From assembly GCA_002841435.1 (NCBI GenBank), contig PGZS01000003.1, positions 1-47,160 of the forward strand: 47,160 nucleotides of DNA. The letters are read 5' to 3'. The position numbers and the translations under genes were made by a program. Below are positions 26,497-35,024 of this stretch, in pieces (within the stretch, counting starts at the first letter, position 1; each line of letters begins with the position of its first letter). Below the pieces are notes generated by a model, which worked only from the letters and a program-made list of their open reading frames with translations, searched no databases and had not been told where the DNA came from. This DNA comes from Firmicutes bacterium HGW-Firmicutes-3 (GTDB lineage: Bacteria > Bacillota > Clostridia > Lachnospirales > Vallitaleaceae).

Positions 26497-27396
26497 CTAT
26501 ATTTGTTCAAGGGTTTGGAAGTTACTTCTAAATCGTTTTGGTGTCATATTTTTATAAAGCTTGAACTGTTCTATGAAATAACTGGTGGTAGAGAAGCCGA
26601 CGTTTAGAGCGATGTCGGTGACACTAAGCTCTGAGGTGGTCAGTAGGCTTTCAGCTTTTGAAATCCTTATAAAATTTACATAAGCACTAAAATTTCGATT
26701 CATGGCAGATTTGAAAAACCTGGAAAAATAGCTATAACTTACAGCACATAATTTTGCCATATCTTGAATAGAGATTTCTTGGTCAAAATGTTCATCCACA
26801 TAATCAAAGACTTTTTGCAAGCGTTCTATATTGGTTTTGTCAAGGGCCTGAGTTAAGTTCAAGTCGAGACCTTTTTCCTGCCAACTTCTAAGAATCCAAA
26901 GAAATACTTCACCAATGTAGGTGCGAATTGCTAACTCAAAACCATAGGATCTTTTTTGATCTTCCATGAGAATTTTTTTAATTAAATCAGGTATGGGTGT
27001 GTCGGCTGTTTCTTCATAGGTAAATAATTTTTGGTGAACAGAGGTCTTCATGGTAAAGGGAAGCACATATCTGGATTCGAATACAGACTGGGTGGTGGTA
27101 TAAAGTAACTCAGGATCAAACCGAATGACGATGTATTTGTTAATATCTTCCGAAGCGGCAAAAATATTATGAACTTCCATAGAATTTATTACTACCATAT
27201 CGCCTACACCAAAGACATAACCTTGACCATCTAAAAAGATATTGATTCGACCGGACAAACAAAACAGTATTTCAATATGGTCATGATAATGTGAACCGAC
27301 AATCAGTTTACGACCTTCAATGGCCTGAGTATGGGTTCTAAAGGGGTAAGATATACCATCTTCAATAAATTTTTCATTTTCTAAGTAGCCTTCCAT
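26497..27396 (-). CDS. AraC-family regulator with cupin sensor
   Basis: This is a 299-residue regulator. The N-terminal AraC-type cupin (HYHDHIEILFCLSG and VFGVGDMVVINSMEVH) probably binds a sugar or related ligand. The C-terminal double helix-turn-helix (SIQDMAKLCAVSYSYFSRFFK; SVTDIALNVGFSTTSYFIEQF) ends with the usual MTPKRFR. The ATG at 27396 is preferred over 27411 because AGGGAG lies 6 bases before it. It is transcribed away from the oxidoreductase operon across a short AT-rich region and most likely activates it. Confidence 0.88.
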   Translation of the reverse strand: MEGYLENEKFIEDGISYPFRTHTQAIEGRKLIVGSHYHDHIEILFCLSGRINIFLDGQGYVFGVGDMVVINSMEVHNIFAASEDINKYIVIRFDPELLYTTTQSVFESRYVLPFTMKTSVHQKLFTYEETADTPIPDLIKKILMEDQKRSYGFELAIRTYIGEVFLWILRSWQEKGLDLNLTQALDKTNIERLQKVFDYVDEHFDQEISIQDMAKLCAVSYSYFSRFFKSAMNRNFSAYVNFIRISKAESLLTTSELSVTDIALNVGFSTTSYFIEQFKLYKNMTPKRFRSNFQTLEQI

Positions 27397-27420
27397 AGGA
27401 TTCTCCCTCATGACAAATAA

Positions 27421-27449
27421 TTGATATTTTTTTATGATTTTATTATATT
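27421..27449 (+). promoter_or_regulatory. Promoter of the oxidoreductase/isomerase operon
   Basis: TTGATA (27421-27426) and TATATT (27444-27449) are 17 bases apart in the gap between the AraC gene and the first oxidoreductase gene. The region is nearly all A and T. No clear AraC half-sites were picked out. Confidence 0.55.
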
Positions 27450-27518
27450 ATAAATAATGATGATTAGCTATACTTAAAACATGGAAAAAATCAAATGACA
27501 GATGAAGGAGTGAATGAA

Positions 27519-28595
27519 TTGAAAAAAATAAAAATCGGAATTATCGGATGTGGCGGCATAGCCAATAATAAGCATATGCCTGCGCTTCTAGAACTAGGCA
27601 ATGTGGAAATGGTGGCTTTTTGTGATATTGATGAAGCAAAGGCTCAAAAAGCGATGAAAGAATTTGGTGTTAAGGGTGCAAAAGCTTATGTCGATTACAA
27701 AGAGTTATTGAAGGATAAGGGAATACAAGCCGTTCACATTTGTACCCCAAACAAGTCTCATGCAGAGATTACCATAGCATCTTTGGAGTCAGATAAGCAT
27801 GTCATGTGTGAAAAACCTATGGCAAAAACTGCAAAAGAGGCAAGAACCATGTTAGAAGCAGCCAAAAAAACCGGAAAACTACTCACTATTGGTTATCAGA
27901 ATAGATTTAGAGAAGACAGTCAGTATTTATATAAAGCTTGTCAAAGAGGTGATCTTGGTGAAATTTATATGGCGAAGGCCCATGCGATTCGAAGAAGAGC
28001 TGTTCCCACTTGGGGAGTTTTTTTGAACGAAGAAGAGCAAGGCGGAGGACCTCTCATTGACATCGGCACCCACGCATTGGATCTTACACTTTGGACCATG
28101 GACAATTATAAAGTAAAGAGTGTTAAAGGCAGTGTTTATAGAAAACTGGCGGATCAAACACAAACAGGCAATGCTTGGGGTGATTGGGATACAAAAGCTT
28201 ACACTGTAGAAGATTCAGCTTTTGGTTTTATAACCATGGAAAATGGTGCCACGATATTCCTAGAATCTAGCTGGGCTCTTAACACTTTAGAGGTTGGTGA
28301 AGCTCAGACCACATTATGTGGAACCAAAGCCGGTGCAGATATGAAAGACGGTCTTAGAATTAATAAAGTGGATTTTAATGAATTAACAACGGTAAAACCA
28401 AGTCTGGGCGGCGAAGGTGTTGCCTTTTACGAAGGGACTGCAGAAGAGCCTGAAGTAATTGAAGCCAAAACCTTCTATAATGCTATAATAAATGGCACAG
28501 AACTTACAGTAAAACCGGAGGAAGCTCTGGTGGTCACAGAAATCCTTGAAGCCATCTATGAATCGGCAAAAACAGGGAAGACTATTGAATTCTAA
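27519..28595 (+). CDS. Gfo/Idh/MocA-family oxidoreductase
   Basis: This is a 358-residue NAD(P)-dependent sugar or polyol dehydrogenase. The Rossmann motif is IGIIGCGGIANNKH at the N-terminus, the cofactor/catalytic CEKPMAKTAKEA lies near residue 100, and the catalytic GGGPLIDIGTHALDL near residue 180. The start is set at TTG 27519, 8 bases after AAGGAG; an ATG at 27495 is in frame but lies upstream of the ribosome site. It is first of three genes (oxidoreductase, isomerase, oxidoreductase), a layout common in oxidation-based sugar or inositol breakdown. The substrate is unknown. Confidence 0.85.
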   Translation: MKKIKIGIIGCGGIANNKHMPALLELGNVEMVAFCDIDEAKAQKAMKEFGVKGAKAYVDYKELLKDKGIQAVHICTPNKSHAEITIASLESDKHVMCEKPMAKTAKEARTMLEAAKKTGKLLTIGYQNRFREDSQYLYKACQRGDLGEIYMAKAHAIRRRAVPTWGVFLNEEEQGGGPLIDIGTHALDLTLWTMDNYKVKSVKGSVYRKLADQTQTGNAWGDWDTKAYTVEDSAFGFITMENGATIFLESSWALNTLEVGEAQTTLCGTKAGADMKDGLRINKVDFNELTTVKPSLGGEGVAFYEGTAEEPEVIEAKTFYNAIINGTELTVKPEEALVVTEILEAIYESAKTGKTIEF

Positions 28596-28638
28596 TTAAC
28601 AATACATGGATAATGAATCCATTAGAAAGAGGTATATC

Positions 28639-29604
28639 ATGAAATTAAGTGTTTTTACAGTACCTTATAGCAGTCTATCTTTGGAAGAAACCTTAAAAAA
28701 GCTTAGTGCCATGGGTGTTCAAGCTGTTGAATTAGGCGCAGGCGGTTATCCGGGTAATGCTCATCTTAATGCAAAAGAGCTTTTGGCTGATGACGAGAAG
28801 GCGCAAGCGGTTAAGGCTTTGGCAAGAAAGTACAATATAGAGATTGCAGCCATATCCTGCCACGGGAATCCTGTCCATCCTGATGCTGCTATAGCCAAGG
28901 ATTTTCACGATCAATTTATCGATGCTATTTTATTAGCAGAAAAATTAGGTGTACAAACAGTCATCACCTTCTCAGGTTGTCCCGGTGATAGTGTAGGGGC
29001 CAAATATCCGAATTGGGTTACCTGTCCATGGCCAGATGATTTTGGTACGATACTGGAATATCAATGGAATGAAGTATTGATTCCTTATTGGAAGGATACA
29101 GTTGAATTTGCAAAACAACACAATGTCCATAAGATTGCTCTTGAAATGCATCCCGGATTCTGTGTATACAATCCGGAAACACTATTGCGCCTTAGAGATG
29201 CAGTTGGTGATGTTATTGGTGCCAACTTTGATCCAAGTCATTTGTTCTGGCAAGGTATCAACCCTGTAAGTGCTATAAAAGCTTTAAAAGGTGCTATTTA
29301 TCATTTTCATGCAAAAGATACCAAGATTGATGAAAGAAATGTAGGCATCAACGGTGTTCTGGATAATAAAAATTATGGTGATGTATTAGGACGCTCATGG
29401 GTGTTTAGAACAGTTGGTTACGGACATGATCAAGAGATATGGAATGATATGATCAGCATGTTAAAGGCTGTGGAATATGATGGCCCTATTAGTATCGAAC
29501 ATGAGGATGCATTAATGTCTATAGATGAAGGTCTATCAAAAGCCATTGAGTTTTTAAAAGAAGTGATTATTTTTGAAACCCCTACAAGTATGTGGTGGGC
29601 ATAA
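28639..29604 (+). CDS. Sugar phosphate isomerase/epimerase family protein
   Basis: This is a 321-residue TIM-barrel protein of the xylose-isomerase-like/AP-endonuclease-2 family. Likely metal ligands lie in ALEMHPGFCVYN, ANFDPSHLFWQG, HFHAKDTK and SIEHED. The ATG at 28639 is chosen because AGAAAGAGG ends 6 bases before it; an in-frame ATG at 28606 has no such site. In operons with Gfo/Idh/MocA enzymes these proteins isomerise, epimerise or cleave keto-sugar intermediates. The substrate is not known. Confidence 0.85.
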   Translation: MKLSVFTVPYSSLSLEETLKKLSAMGVQAVELGAGGYPGNAHLNAKELLADDEKAQAVKALARKYNIEIAAISCHGNPVHPDAAIAKDFHDQFIDAILLAEKLGVQTVITFSGCPGDSVGAKYPNWVTCPWPDDFGTILEYQWNEVLIPYWKDTVEFAKQHNVHKIALEMHPGFCVYNPETLLRLRDAVGDVIGANFDPSHLFWQGINPVSAIKALKGAIYHFHAKDTKIDERNVGINGVLDNKNYGDVLGRSWVFRTVGYGHDQEIWNDMISMLKAVEYDGPISIEHEDALMSIDEGLSKAIEFLKEVIIFETPTSMWWA

Positions 29605-29617
29605 TAAGGAGAAATAA

Positions 29618-30673
29618 ATGTTAAAGCTTGGTATAATCGGTTATGGCGGCATAGCGGCCTATCATTATAAAAATCTAAAAAAGTATAAAAGGCTAAAGGT
29701 AAAAGGTATATTTGACCTTAACCCACTTAGACAAAAAGCAGGAGAAAAGGATGGCCTCATAGCCTATACTTCAAAAGAAGCATTATTGGCGGATCCGGAG
29801 ATTGATATTGTTTTGGTGGCGACAACCAACGAAGTTCATAAAGAATTATCTATTGAAGCCATGGCAGCCGGTAAACATGTGATTTGTGAAAAACCAGTGA
29901 CAATGTCTTCAAAAGAATTGGAAGAAGTTATGAAAGCTACCAAGAAATACAACAAGGTATTCACCGTCAACCAAAATAGGCGGACCAATAAAGACTTTGT
30001 TCTCATGAAACGTTCAGTGGAAGCAGGTCTACTGGGAGATGTCTATGTAATAGAATCCAGGGTGGAAGGTTCAAGAGGCATGCCTAAAGGATGGCGCACG
30101 ATCAAAGCACTAGGTGGTGGAATGATGTTCGACTGGGGGGTTCATTTGATTGACCAATTGATGTATATGATCGATGAGCCTGTCGTAAATATCTTCTGTA
30201 AGATGTATAACATCGAGTATCCTGAAGTGGACGATAATTTTAGGCTAACCATGACCTTTGAAAGTGGCTTAACGGCCCATGTTGAGGTTTCCACCAATAA
30301 TTATATTACGCATCCTAGGTGGTATGTTCTAGGGACTCACGGCACACTGAGGATTGAGGATTGGGATTGTGACGGAAAAATAGTAAGGTGCCTAGATAAA
30401 GAAAGTGTATGGGAAGATGATATTGTCTATACCAAAGCCGGCCCTACCAAAACGATGGCTCCAAGACGTCCGGAGACGATTGAGACAATCATCTTATCTG
30501 AACCAATGGATGTAAAAGACAGCATTACTAAGGTCTATGACAATCTTATAGATGCTATAGAAGGTGTCAAACCACTTACCATAACAGCTGAACAAGCTAT
30601 GCGCGTCATGAGAGTTATGGAAGCCGCATTTGAGTCGGCAAAAAAGCAGCAAGCGGTTCAAGTTAAGATCTAG
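29618..30673 (+). CDS. Gfo/Idh/MocA-family oxidoreductase
   Basis: This is a second 351-residue oxidoreductase of the family. The Rossmann motif is LGIIGYGGIAAYHY. CEKPVTMSSKEL lies near residue 90 and the catalytic GGGMMFDWGVHLIDQ near residue 166. It is clearly diverged from the first oxidoreductase, so the two probably act on different intermediates, for example one oxidising and one reducing, with the isomerase between them. GGAG precedes the ATG. The operon is closed by a strong terminator. Confidence 0.85.
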   Translation: MLKLGIIGYGGIAAYHYKNLKKYKRLKVKGIFDLNPLRQKAGEKDGLIAYTSKEALLADPEIDIVLVATTNEVHKELSIEAMAAGKHVICEKPVTMSSKELEEVMKATKKYNKVFTVNQNRRTNKDFVLMKRSVEAGLLGDVYVIESRVEGSRGMPKGWRTIKALGGGMMFDWGVHLIDQLMYMIDEPVVNIFCKMYNIEYPEVDDNFRLTMTFESGLTAHVEVSTNNYITHPRWYVLGTHGTLRIEDWDCDGKIVRCLDKESVWEDDIVYTKAGPTKTMAPRRPETIETIILSEPMDVKDSITKVYDNLIDAIEGVKPLTITAEQAMRVMRVMEAAFESAKKQQAVQVKI

Positions 30674-30687
30674 AATGTTGCATTATA

Positions 30688-30746
30688 AATAAATTCAAAA
30701 CAAAACCGCCTTTGAGGATGCAAGGCGGTTTTGTTTTGAATTTATT
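30688..30746. terminator. Bidirectional terminator with perfect 25-bp stem
   Basis: The arms at 30688-30712 and 30722-30746 are perfectly complementary around a 9-base loop. The GC core is ACCGCCTT/AAGGCGGT, flanked by A/T tracts that act as the T-run in both directions. It sits between the convergent oxidoreductase operon and the GGDEF-EAL gene and can end both. Confidence 0.92.
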
Positions 30747-30760
30747 CTATATCAAGAAAT

Positions 30761-33322
30761 CTATTCGGTTATGGTTGCTATTTTTTCTAGTGAAAAATCT
30801 TTACAATAAAGAATGATTTCTTTTTCAGTCATAGGCTTGCCATAATAATAACCCTGTATAACATGACAGCCTTTTGCTTCTAAATACTGTGCCTGAAGTT
30901 CTTTCTCGACACCTTCAGCCACCACTTTTAGGTTAAGTGCTTGTGCCAACATGATAATGGAGTCAATAAGTATATAATCCGTATTTGGGTGTGTGATTTC
31001 ATCGATAAATTTTTTATCGATTTTCAGTTCTGCTAATGGTAATTGTTGTAGATAACTAAGGGAGGAATACCCTGTACCAAAATCATCCAGTGATAATGAA
31101 ATACCGTGAGCTTGAAGCTTCATAAGTTTACCCAAAATGACATCATAGGATTCAATTAGAATAGATTCTGTAATCTCTAATTGAAGATAGGCGGGTTCGA
31201 GCTCATATGAGGCGAGTGTCTCAATCAAATCATCAACAAAAGAAGCTTCTAAGAGCTGAATAACAGAGATATTTACAGAAACAAGGAAAGGCTCCTCCAT
31301 GTAATCCAACATATCTAGGGCAAAACGAATGGCTTGCTCAAGAACACATTGACCTATGGGTAGAATGAGACCACTAGACTCAGCTAGTGGGATAATTTTA
31401 AGTGGCGACACGTTGCCAAGCTCAGAGCTGTTCCACCTTAGTAAAGCTTCAAATCCTACAATTTTATGGGTTTTAGAATCTATCTGTGGTTGAAAGTTTA
31501 AAGCTAATTCCTTATTTTCATAAGCTTTTCTTAAGTGAGAAACCAAGATATAATCATTTTCCATTTTGTCACCCATTTGGTGCTCATAATGTCTGTAAGT
31601 AGATTTTCCTGTTTTTTTTGCATGGTACATGGCCATATCTGCTTGTATCAAAAGTTCATCCAGATCCTGGCCGTCATCGGGGAATATACTGTATCCGATA
31701 CTGGAGGTTAGTCGGATATTCTGGTCATCGATGTGGACAGGACGTATGAAAAGATTTTTGAGGCTATTCATGACTTGAAACAAATAGGCTTCCGTATCAT
31801 CTTGTCTTATTGGGATAAGAAGAATGAACTCATCGCCATTAAGTCTAATAGTAAAAGTACTTTCTTTAAAATCCTTAAGTCGAACAGCAATGACTTTTAA
31901 AACCCGATCACCAAAAGGGTGACCATAGGTGTTATTAATGTATTTGAAATTATCTAGATCTACAAAAACCAATGCAGTTTTTTGGGTCTGGTTATTGGAG
32001 GAAAGTACCATTTGATCAAAATGCTGGTTTAAAAAATTACGGTTAGGCAATGAGGTCATGGCATCGTGATAAGCTTCATGCTCTAAGTTTAATTGGTAGG
32101 ACAAAAGGGCATTATTTTGAGCTATAAGCTCTTCCTCAGAAGAAGTTAATTGCTCATTTAGAATCTGAAGGTTATTTTTTTGATGAAGAATCTTCTTTTC
32201 AGATATCCGGTATTTTCTAATACCGACGATAAGTAGAAAAATGAAAAGTGACATGATACCAAGAATGATTTCAATGGTTAAAACTAACTCTGAATAGGTT
32301 TCAAAAAAAGAGAACTGCTCATTTAATATCTCAATATCCTCAGAAAGGGCATTTTTATCCAGTCCAAACCGGTTTAACTGGTCTTCATCGACAGCGGTAT
32401 AGACTGTTGCTTCCTTTACATGCTCTAAGTTGTCGGCTTGTTGACCCTCTAGTATTTGGATAGCCAGTTTGCCCAGTTCTTGACCTTGTAACTGGCCACT
32501 TAAAAAAGTGCCCCCTGTAATCCCGGTGCCAAGCAGGAATTCATCAATTGAATAAACAGGTACAACACTAGCAGAGGAAATTAATCGACCAAAGTGTTCC
32601 GGCGTTTCTATTAAACCATCAATCGACCTATTATAAGAAATCATCATAATAGCACTGTCTTTTTCAAAAGTTGTGACTTCAAGAAGTAGGTCGTTAAATG
32701 ATAAATGGGAAAGGTTGTCTATTTCGTAAAAATCTGAGCCGAAGCGACTTAGCGCATCATAGAAAGCATTCGCTGTTCGTTGTCCGCTTTCACTTGTATC
32801 ATGAATCAAATGGATTTTTTTAACATCTGGTTGTAACCGAGCAATTAATCTAAGAGCACCCTCAGGATCCATCTCTTCATAGACACCGGTCACATTGTTT
32901 GCCCCGCCTAAAATATCTATTGCTGTAGACCCAATAATGCCACTAAAGACGATGGGCGCATCATGAAAGAATTCGAGGCGAGAATCCAAAGCAAAAATCA
33001 GTCCCATGTCATCCGTGGTTAATATGAGATCAATAGGTACATCTTTATATTTATTTTTGAGAAATTGACGGTTTTCCTCAAGAAGTGAAATCTCCGGAAA
33101 TCTTTTCCAATCCAAAAATTCAGTATAAATAATCGCATTTGGATAGTGTGTGTTTAGCACCTCAATTAAGCCTTGATTTTGATTGAGAGTCCACTCATAA
33201 GTAAAGTGATAGGCGTTAATAATTAATATGTTTTGGGACCTTGATGCTTCGCTGGCATTTGTATAACTAGATGCTAAAAGTAGTAAAAACAGAGACAGGA
33301 AAACAAGTATTATCTTTTTCAT
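30761..33322 (-). CDS. Membrane GGDEF-EAL protein with ABC-type periplasmic sensor
   Basis: The protein has 853 residues. A signal peptide (residues 1-23) is followed by a binding domain of the ABC substrate-binding type (about 30-330), a membrane helix (about 345-367), a short coiled coil, a GGDEF domain (about 420-590) and an EAL domain (about 605-845). The diguanylate-cyclase motif reads NGDEF at 495-499 instead of GGDEF, so cyclase activity may be weak or lost. The EAL site looks intact: EALLRW at 625, LEITES, DDFGTGYSS, the lysine of LKIDKKF and VAEGVE. The likely net activity is cyclic-di-GMP hydrolysis controlled by an external ligand. It is monocistronic, with AGGAGG before the ATG. 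Confidence 0.88.
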   Translation of the reverse strand: MKKIILVFLSLFLLLLASSYTNASEASRSQNILIINAYHFTYEWTLNQNQGLIEVLNTHYPNAIIYTEFLDWKRFPEISLLEENRQFLKNKYKDVPIDLILTTDDMGLIFALDSRLEFFHDAPIVFSGIIGSTAIDILGGANNVTGVYEEMDPEGALRLIARLQPDVKKIHLIHDTSESGQRTANAFYDALSRFGSDFYEIDNLSHLSFNDLLLEVTTFEKDSAIMMISYNRSIDGLIETPEHFGRLISSASVVPVYSIDEFLLGTGITGGTFLSGQLQGQELGKLAIQILEGQQADNLEHVKEATVYTAVDEDQLNRFGLDKNALSEDIEILNEQFSFFETYSELVLTIEIILGIMSLFIFLLIVGIRKYRISEKKILHQKNNLQILNEQLTSSEEELIAQNNALLSYQLNLEHEAYHDAMTSLPNRNFLNQHFDQMVLSSNNQTQKTALVFVDLDNFKYINNTYGHPFGDRVLKVIAVRLKDFKESTFTIRLNGDEFILLIPIRQDDTEAYLFQVMNSLKNLFIRPVHIDDQNIRLTSSIGYSIFPDDGQDLDELLIQADMAMYHAKKTGKSTYRHYEHQMGDKMENDYILVSHLRKAYENKELALNFQPQIDSKTHKIVGFEALLRWNSSELGNVSPLKIIPLAESSGLILPIGQCVLEQAIRFALDMLDYMEEPFLVSVNISVIQLLEASFVDDLIETLASYELEPAYLQLEITESILIESYDVILGKLMKLQAHGISLSLDDFGTGYSSLSYLQQLPLAELKIDKKFIDEITHPNTDYILIDSIIMLAQALNLKVVAEGVEKELQAQYLEAKGCHVIQGYYYGKPMTEKEIILYCKDFSLEKIATITE

Positions 33323-33345
33323 ATATAACCTCCTAAAACCCTCAT

Positions 33346-33388
33346 ATGTAGTACCCTTATACTACAAACATAACCTTCCACTTGTATG
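33346..33388. promoter_or_regulatory. Two inverted repeats between the GGDEF-EAL and NUDIX genes
   Basis: GTAGTA/TACTAC (about 33346-33365) and CTTCCA/TGGAAG (about 33371-33388) are short palindromes upstream of the minus-strand GGDEF-EAL gene. They may be operator sites for that gene or for the divergent NUDIX gene. Nothing else in this roughly 195-base gap was recognised. Confidence 0.35.
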
Positions 33389-33517
33389 GAAGTTAAGTTA
33401 ATAGTATTGTACCATTACTAGAACAGGTATTCAAACATAACCTTTAGGACAAGATTGATTTTTTACAAGGGTTATATTATGATGATAATATGCTTTAGAG
33501 ACAGAAGGAGGTTTATT

Positions 33518-34294
33518 ATGTTCAGGGAACAGATAAGCAGTTATGCACCAGTGAATGAACAAGAGCGAAGCGATAAGAAACATATCTATCATTATATTGA
33601 ACAGTTTCCATATAATATTCTTCATAGAGAAAACACCCTAGCACATATCACAAGTTCGGGCTTAATAATGAATAAAGATTTAACGAAGGTCTTGGTTATC
33701 TATCACAAGATTTATCAGGCTTGGGGATGGACAGGAGGTCATGCAGATGGAGATGAAGATTTATTGAAGATTGCCTTAAAAGAGGCAAAAGAAGAAACCG
33801 GTTTAAAAAGTATAGTGCCTTTATCTAAGGGGATTATGGCGATGGACATATTACCTGTTTGGGGTCACAAGAAGCAGGGACACTATGTCAGTGCCCATCT
33901 GCATTTGAATGTAGCGTATGTCCTGATTGCTGACGAGTTGGAGGCGATTTGTGCCAATCTAGAAGAAACCGATGGTGCAAAGTGGATAGATATTGAAGAG
34001 ATGGGGCACCATTCTTCAGAACCGAAATTAATATACGTCTATGAAAAACTTATAAAAGCAGCTCAAGCATTTGATCCTAAAAAAGAGGACATAAAAGTTA
34101 GCAAAAGGGAAACGAAAAAGACCAGTGCTTACGATGCAATAAAAAATGCTGCGATTCCTATTGCCATCCATGAGACGAAAAGCGCTTACTACAAAGCAAA
34201 GCTCGTCAAAGAAATTGTAGTTAGAGGTGGTGGTGGCATTAAAGGCACTTCAAGTACCATTATTCGACAAATTATGAAACATAAAAAGAAATAA
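33518..34294 (+). CDS. NUDIX hydrolase
   Basis: This 258-residue protein has a NUDIX box in residues about 85-107: GHADGDEDLLKIALKEAKEE then TGL, fitting the GX5EX7REUXEEXGU pattern with Lys for Arg. The family hydrolyses nucleoside diphosphates linked to another group. The ATG at 33518 is chosen because AGAAGGAGG lies 6 bases upstream; an upstream in-frame ATG at 33455 would add 21 residues that include the ribosome site. The last 60 residues are basic and not part of the NUDIX fold. The substrate is unknown. Confidence 0.85.
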   Translation: MFREQISSYAPVNEQERSDKKHIYHYIEQFPYNILHRENTLAHITSSGLIMNKDLTKVLVIYHKIYQAWGWTGGHADGDEDLLKIALKEAKEETGLKSIVPLSKGIMAMDILPVWGHKKQGHYVSAHLHLNVAYVLIADELEAICANLEETDGAKWIDIEEMGHHSSEPKLIYVYEKLIKAAQAFDPKKEDIKVSKRETKKTSAYDAIKNAAIPIAIHETKSAYYKAKLVKEIVVRGGGGIKGTSSTIIRQIMKHKKK

Positions 34295-34311
34295 ATATAA
34301 AACAATCATAC

Positions 34312-34347
34312 TTCCATCACAATTCCATCACAATTGGTTTGTATAAT
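34312..34347 (+). promoter_or_regulatory. 11-bp direct repeats and -10 box before the secreted-protein gene
   Basis: TTCCATCACAA occurs twice in perfect tandem (34312-34322 and 34323-34333), followed eight bases later by TATAAT (34342-34347). The 11-bp period and the placement at the -35 region are those expected for an OmpR/PhoB-type response regulator acting as activator. Such a regulator is encoded about 700 bases downstream. Confidence 0.6.
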
Positions 34348-34399
34348 ACAGACATAAAGTTAATCATACTTTAAATCAAATCATAAGGAGATGGAAAAA

Positions 34400-34882
34400 A
34401 TGAAAAAAGCAAGAAAATTGGTCGCAACAATGGGTGCTTTAGTATTAGTAGCAGCAACAAGTATTGGTGTATATGCGGCCGAAAGTATGAGTCCGGTACA
34501 AAGTCTATCAGAATTAACAGGTAAGAGTGTTGAAGAACTGTATGAAGCAAAAGGTGACTTGACATTTGGTGCATTAGCACAAGAGCTTGAAGTTGCAGAT
34601 GATTTTAGGACAGACATGGTAGCGAACAAATTGGCAATCCTTGAAGAACGTGTTGCCCAAGGCGCACTAACAAGAGAAGCAGCGGATGAAATGATAGCGG
34701 TTATTCTCGAAAAACAAGAAAACTGTGATGGTACAGGCTTAAATCAGGGGGATGCAAAACTTGGATTGGGACTTGGACGAGGTAATGGCATGGGTAATGG
34801 CAATGGCGAAAAAGTTGGTGGTGGCAATGGGTTTGGAACTCAAAGTCGATCCTGTCAAGGGCAAGGAACACGCAATAGATAG
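34400..34882 (+). CDS. Small secreted protein, DUF2680-like, with Gly/Asn-rich tail
   Basis: The product has 160 residues. The signal peptide (residues about 1-27) ends near VYAAES. Residues about 30-110 are helical (LTGKSVEELYEAKGDLTFGALAQ), resembling DUF2680-type exported proteins of Firmicutes. The last 40 residues are rich in Gly and Asn (GNGMGNGNG), with a single Cys. The ATG at 34400 is chosen because AAGGAG lies 9 bases upstream; the ATG at 34391 abuts it. It probably belongs with the two-component pair that follows and may be its target. The function is unknown. Confidence 0.72.
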   Translation: MKKARKLVATMGALVLVAATSIGVYAAESMSPVQSLSELTGKSVEELYEAKGDLTFGALAQELEVADDFRTDMVANKLAILEERVAQGALTREAADEMIAVILEKQENCDGTGLNQGDAKLGLGLGRGNGMGNGNGEKVGGGNGFGTQSRSCQGQGTRNR

Positions 34883-34915
34883 CACAATATTCTAGAATAG
34901 TTCATTAATTTTCAG

Positions 34916-34950
34916 GAAGTCCTCAATAGAACTTTGGGGGCTTCTTTATT
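34916..34950 (+). terminator. Terminator after the secreted-protein gene
   Basis: GAAGTCCTCA (34916-34925) pairs with TGGGGGCTTC (34935-34944), including two G-U pairs, and is followed by TTTATT. It separates the secreted-protein gene from the two-component operon. Confidence 0.75.
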
Positions 34951-34971
34951 AATTAGGTAATTATACTAAGG

Positions 34972-35001
34972 TTCACGAGATAGGTGAATAAATGATATAA
35001 T
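34972..35001 (+). promoter_or_regulatory. Candidate promoter of the first two-component operon
   Basis: TTCACG (34972-34977) and TATAAT (34996-35001) are 18 bases apart, just upstream of the response regulator gene. The -35 box is weak. Confidence 0.4.
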
Positions 35002-35024
35002 AAGAAAAAGAAAGAGGTAATTAT

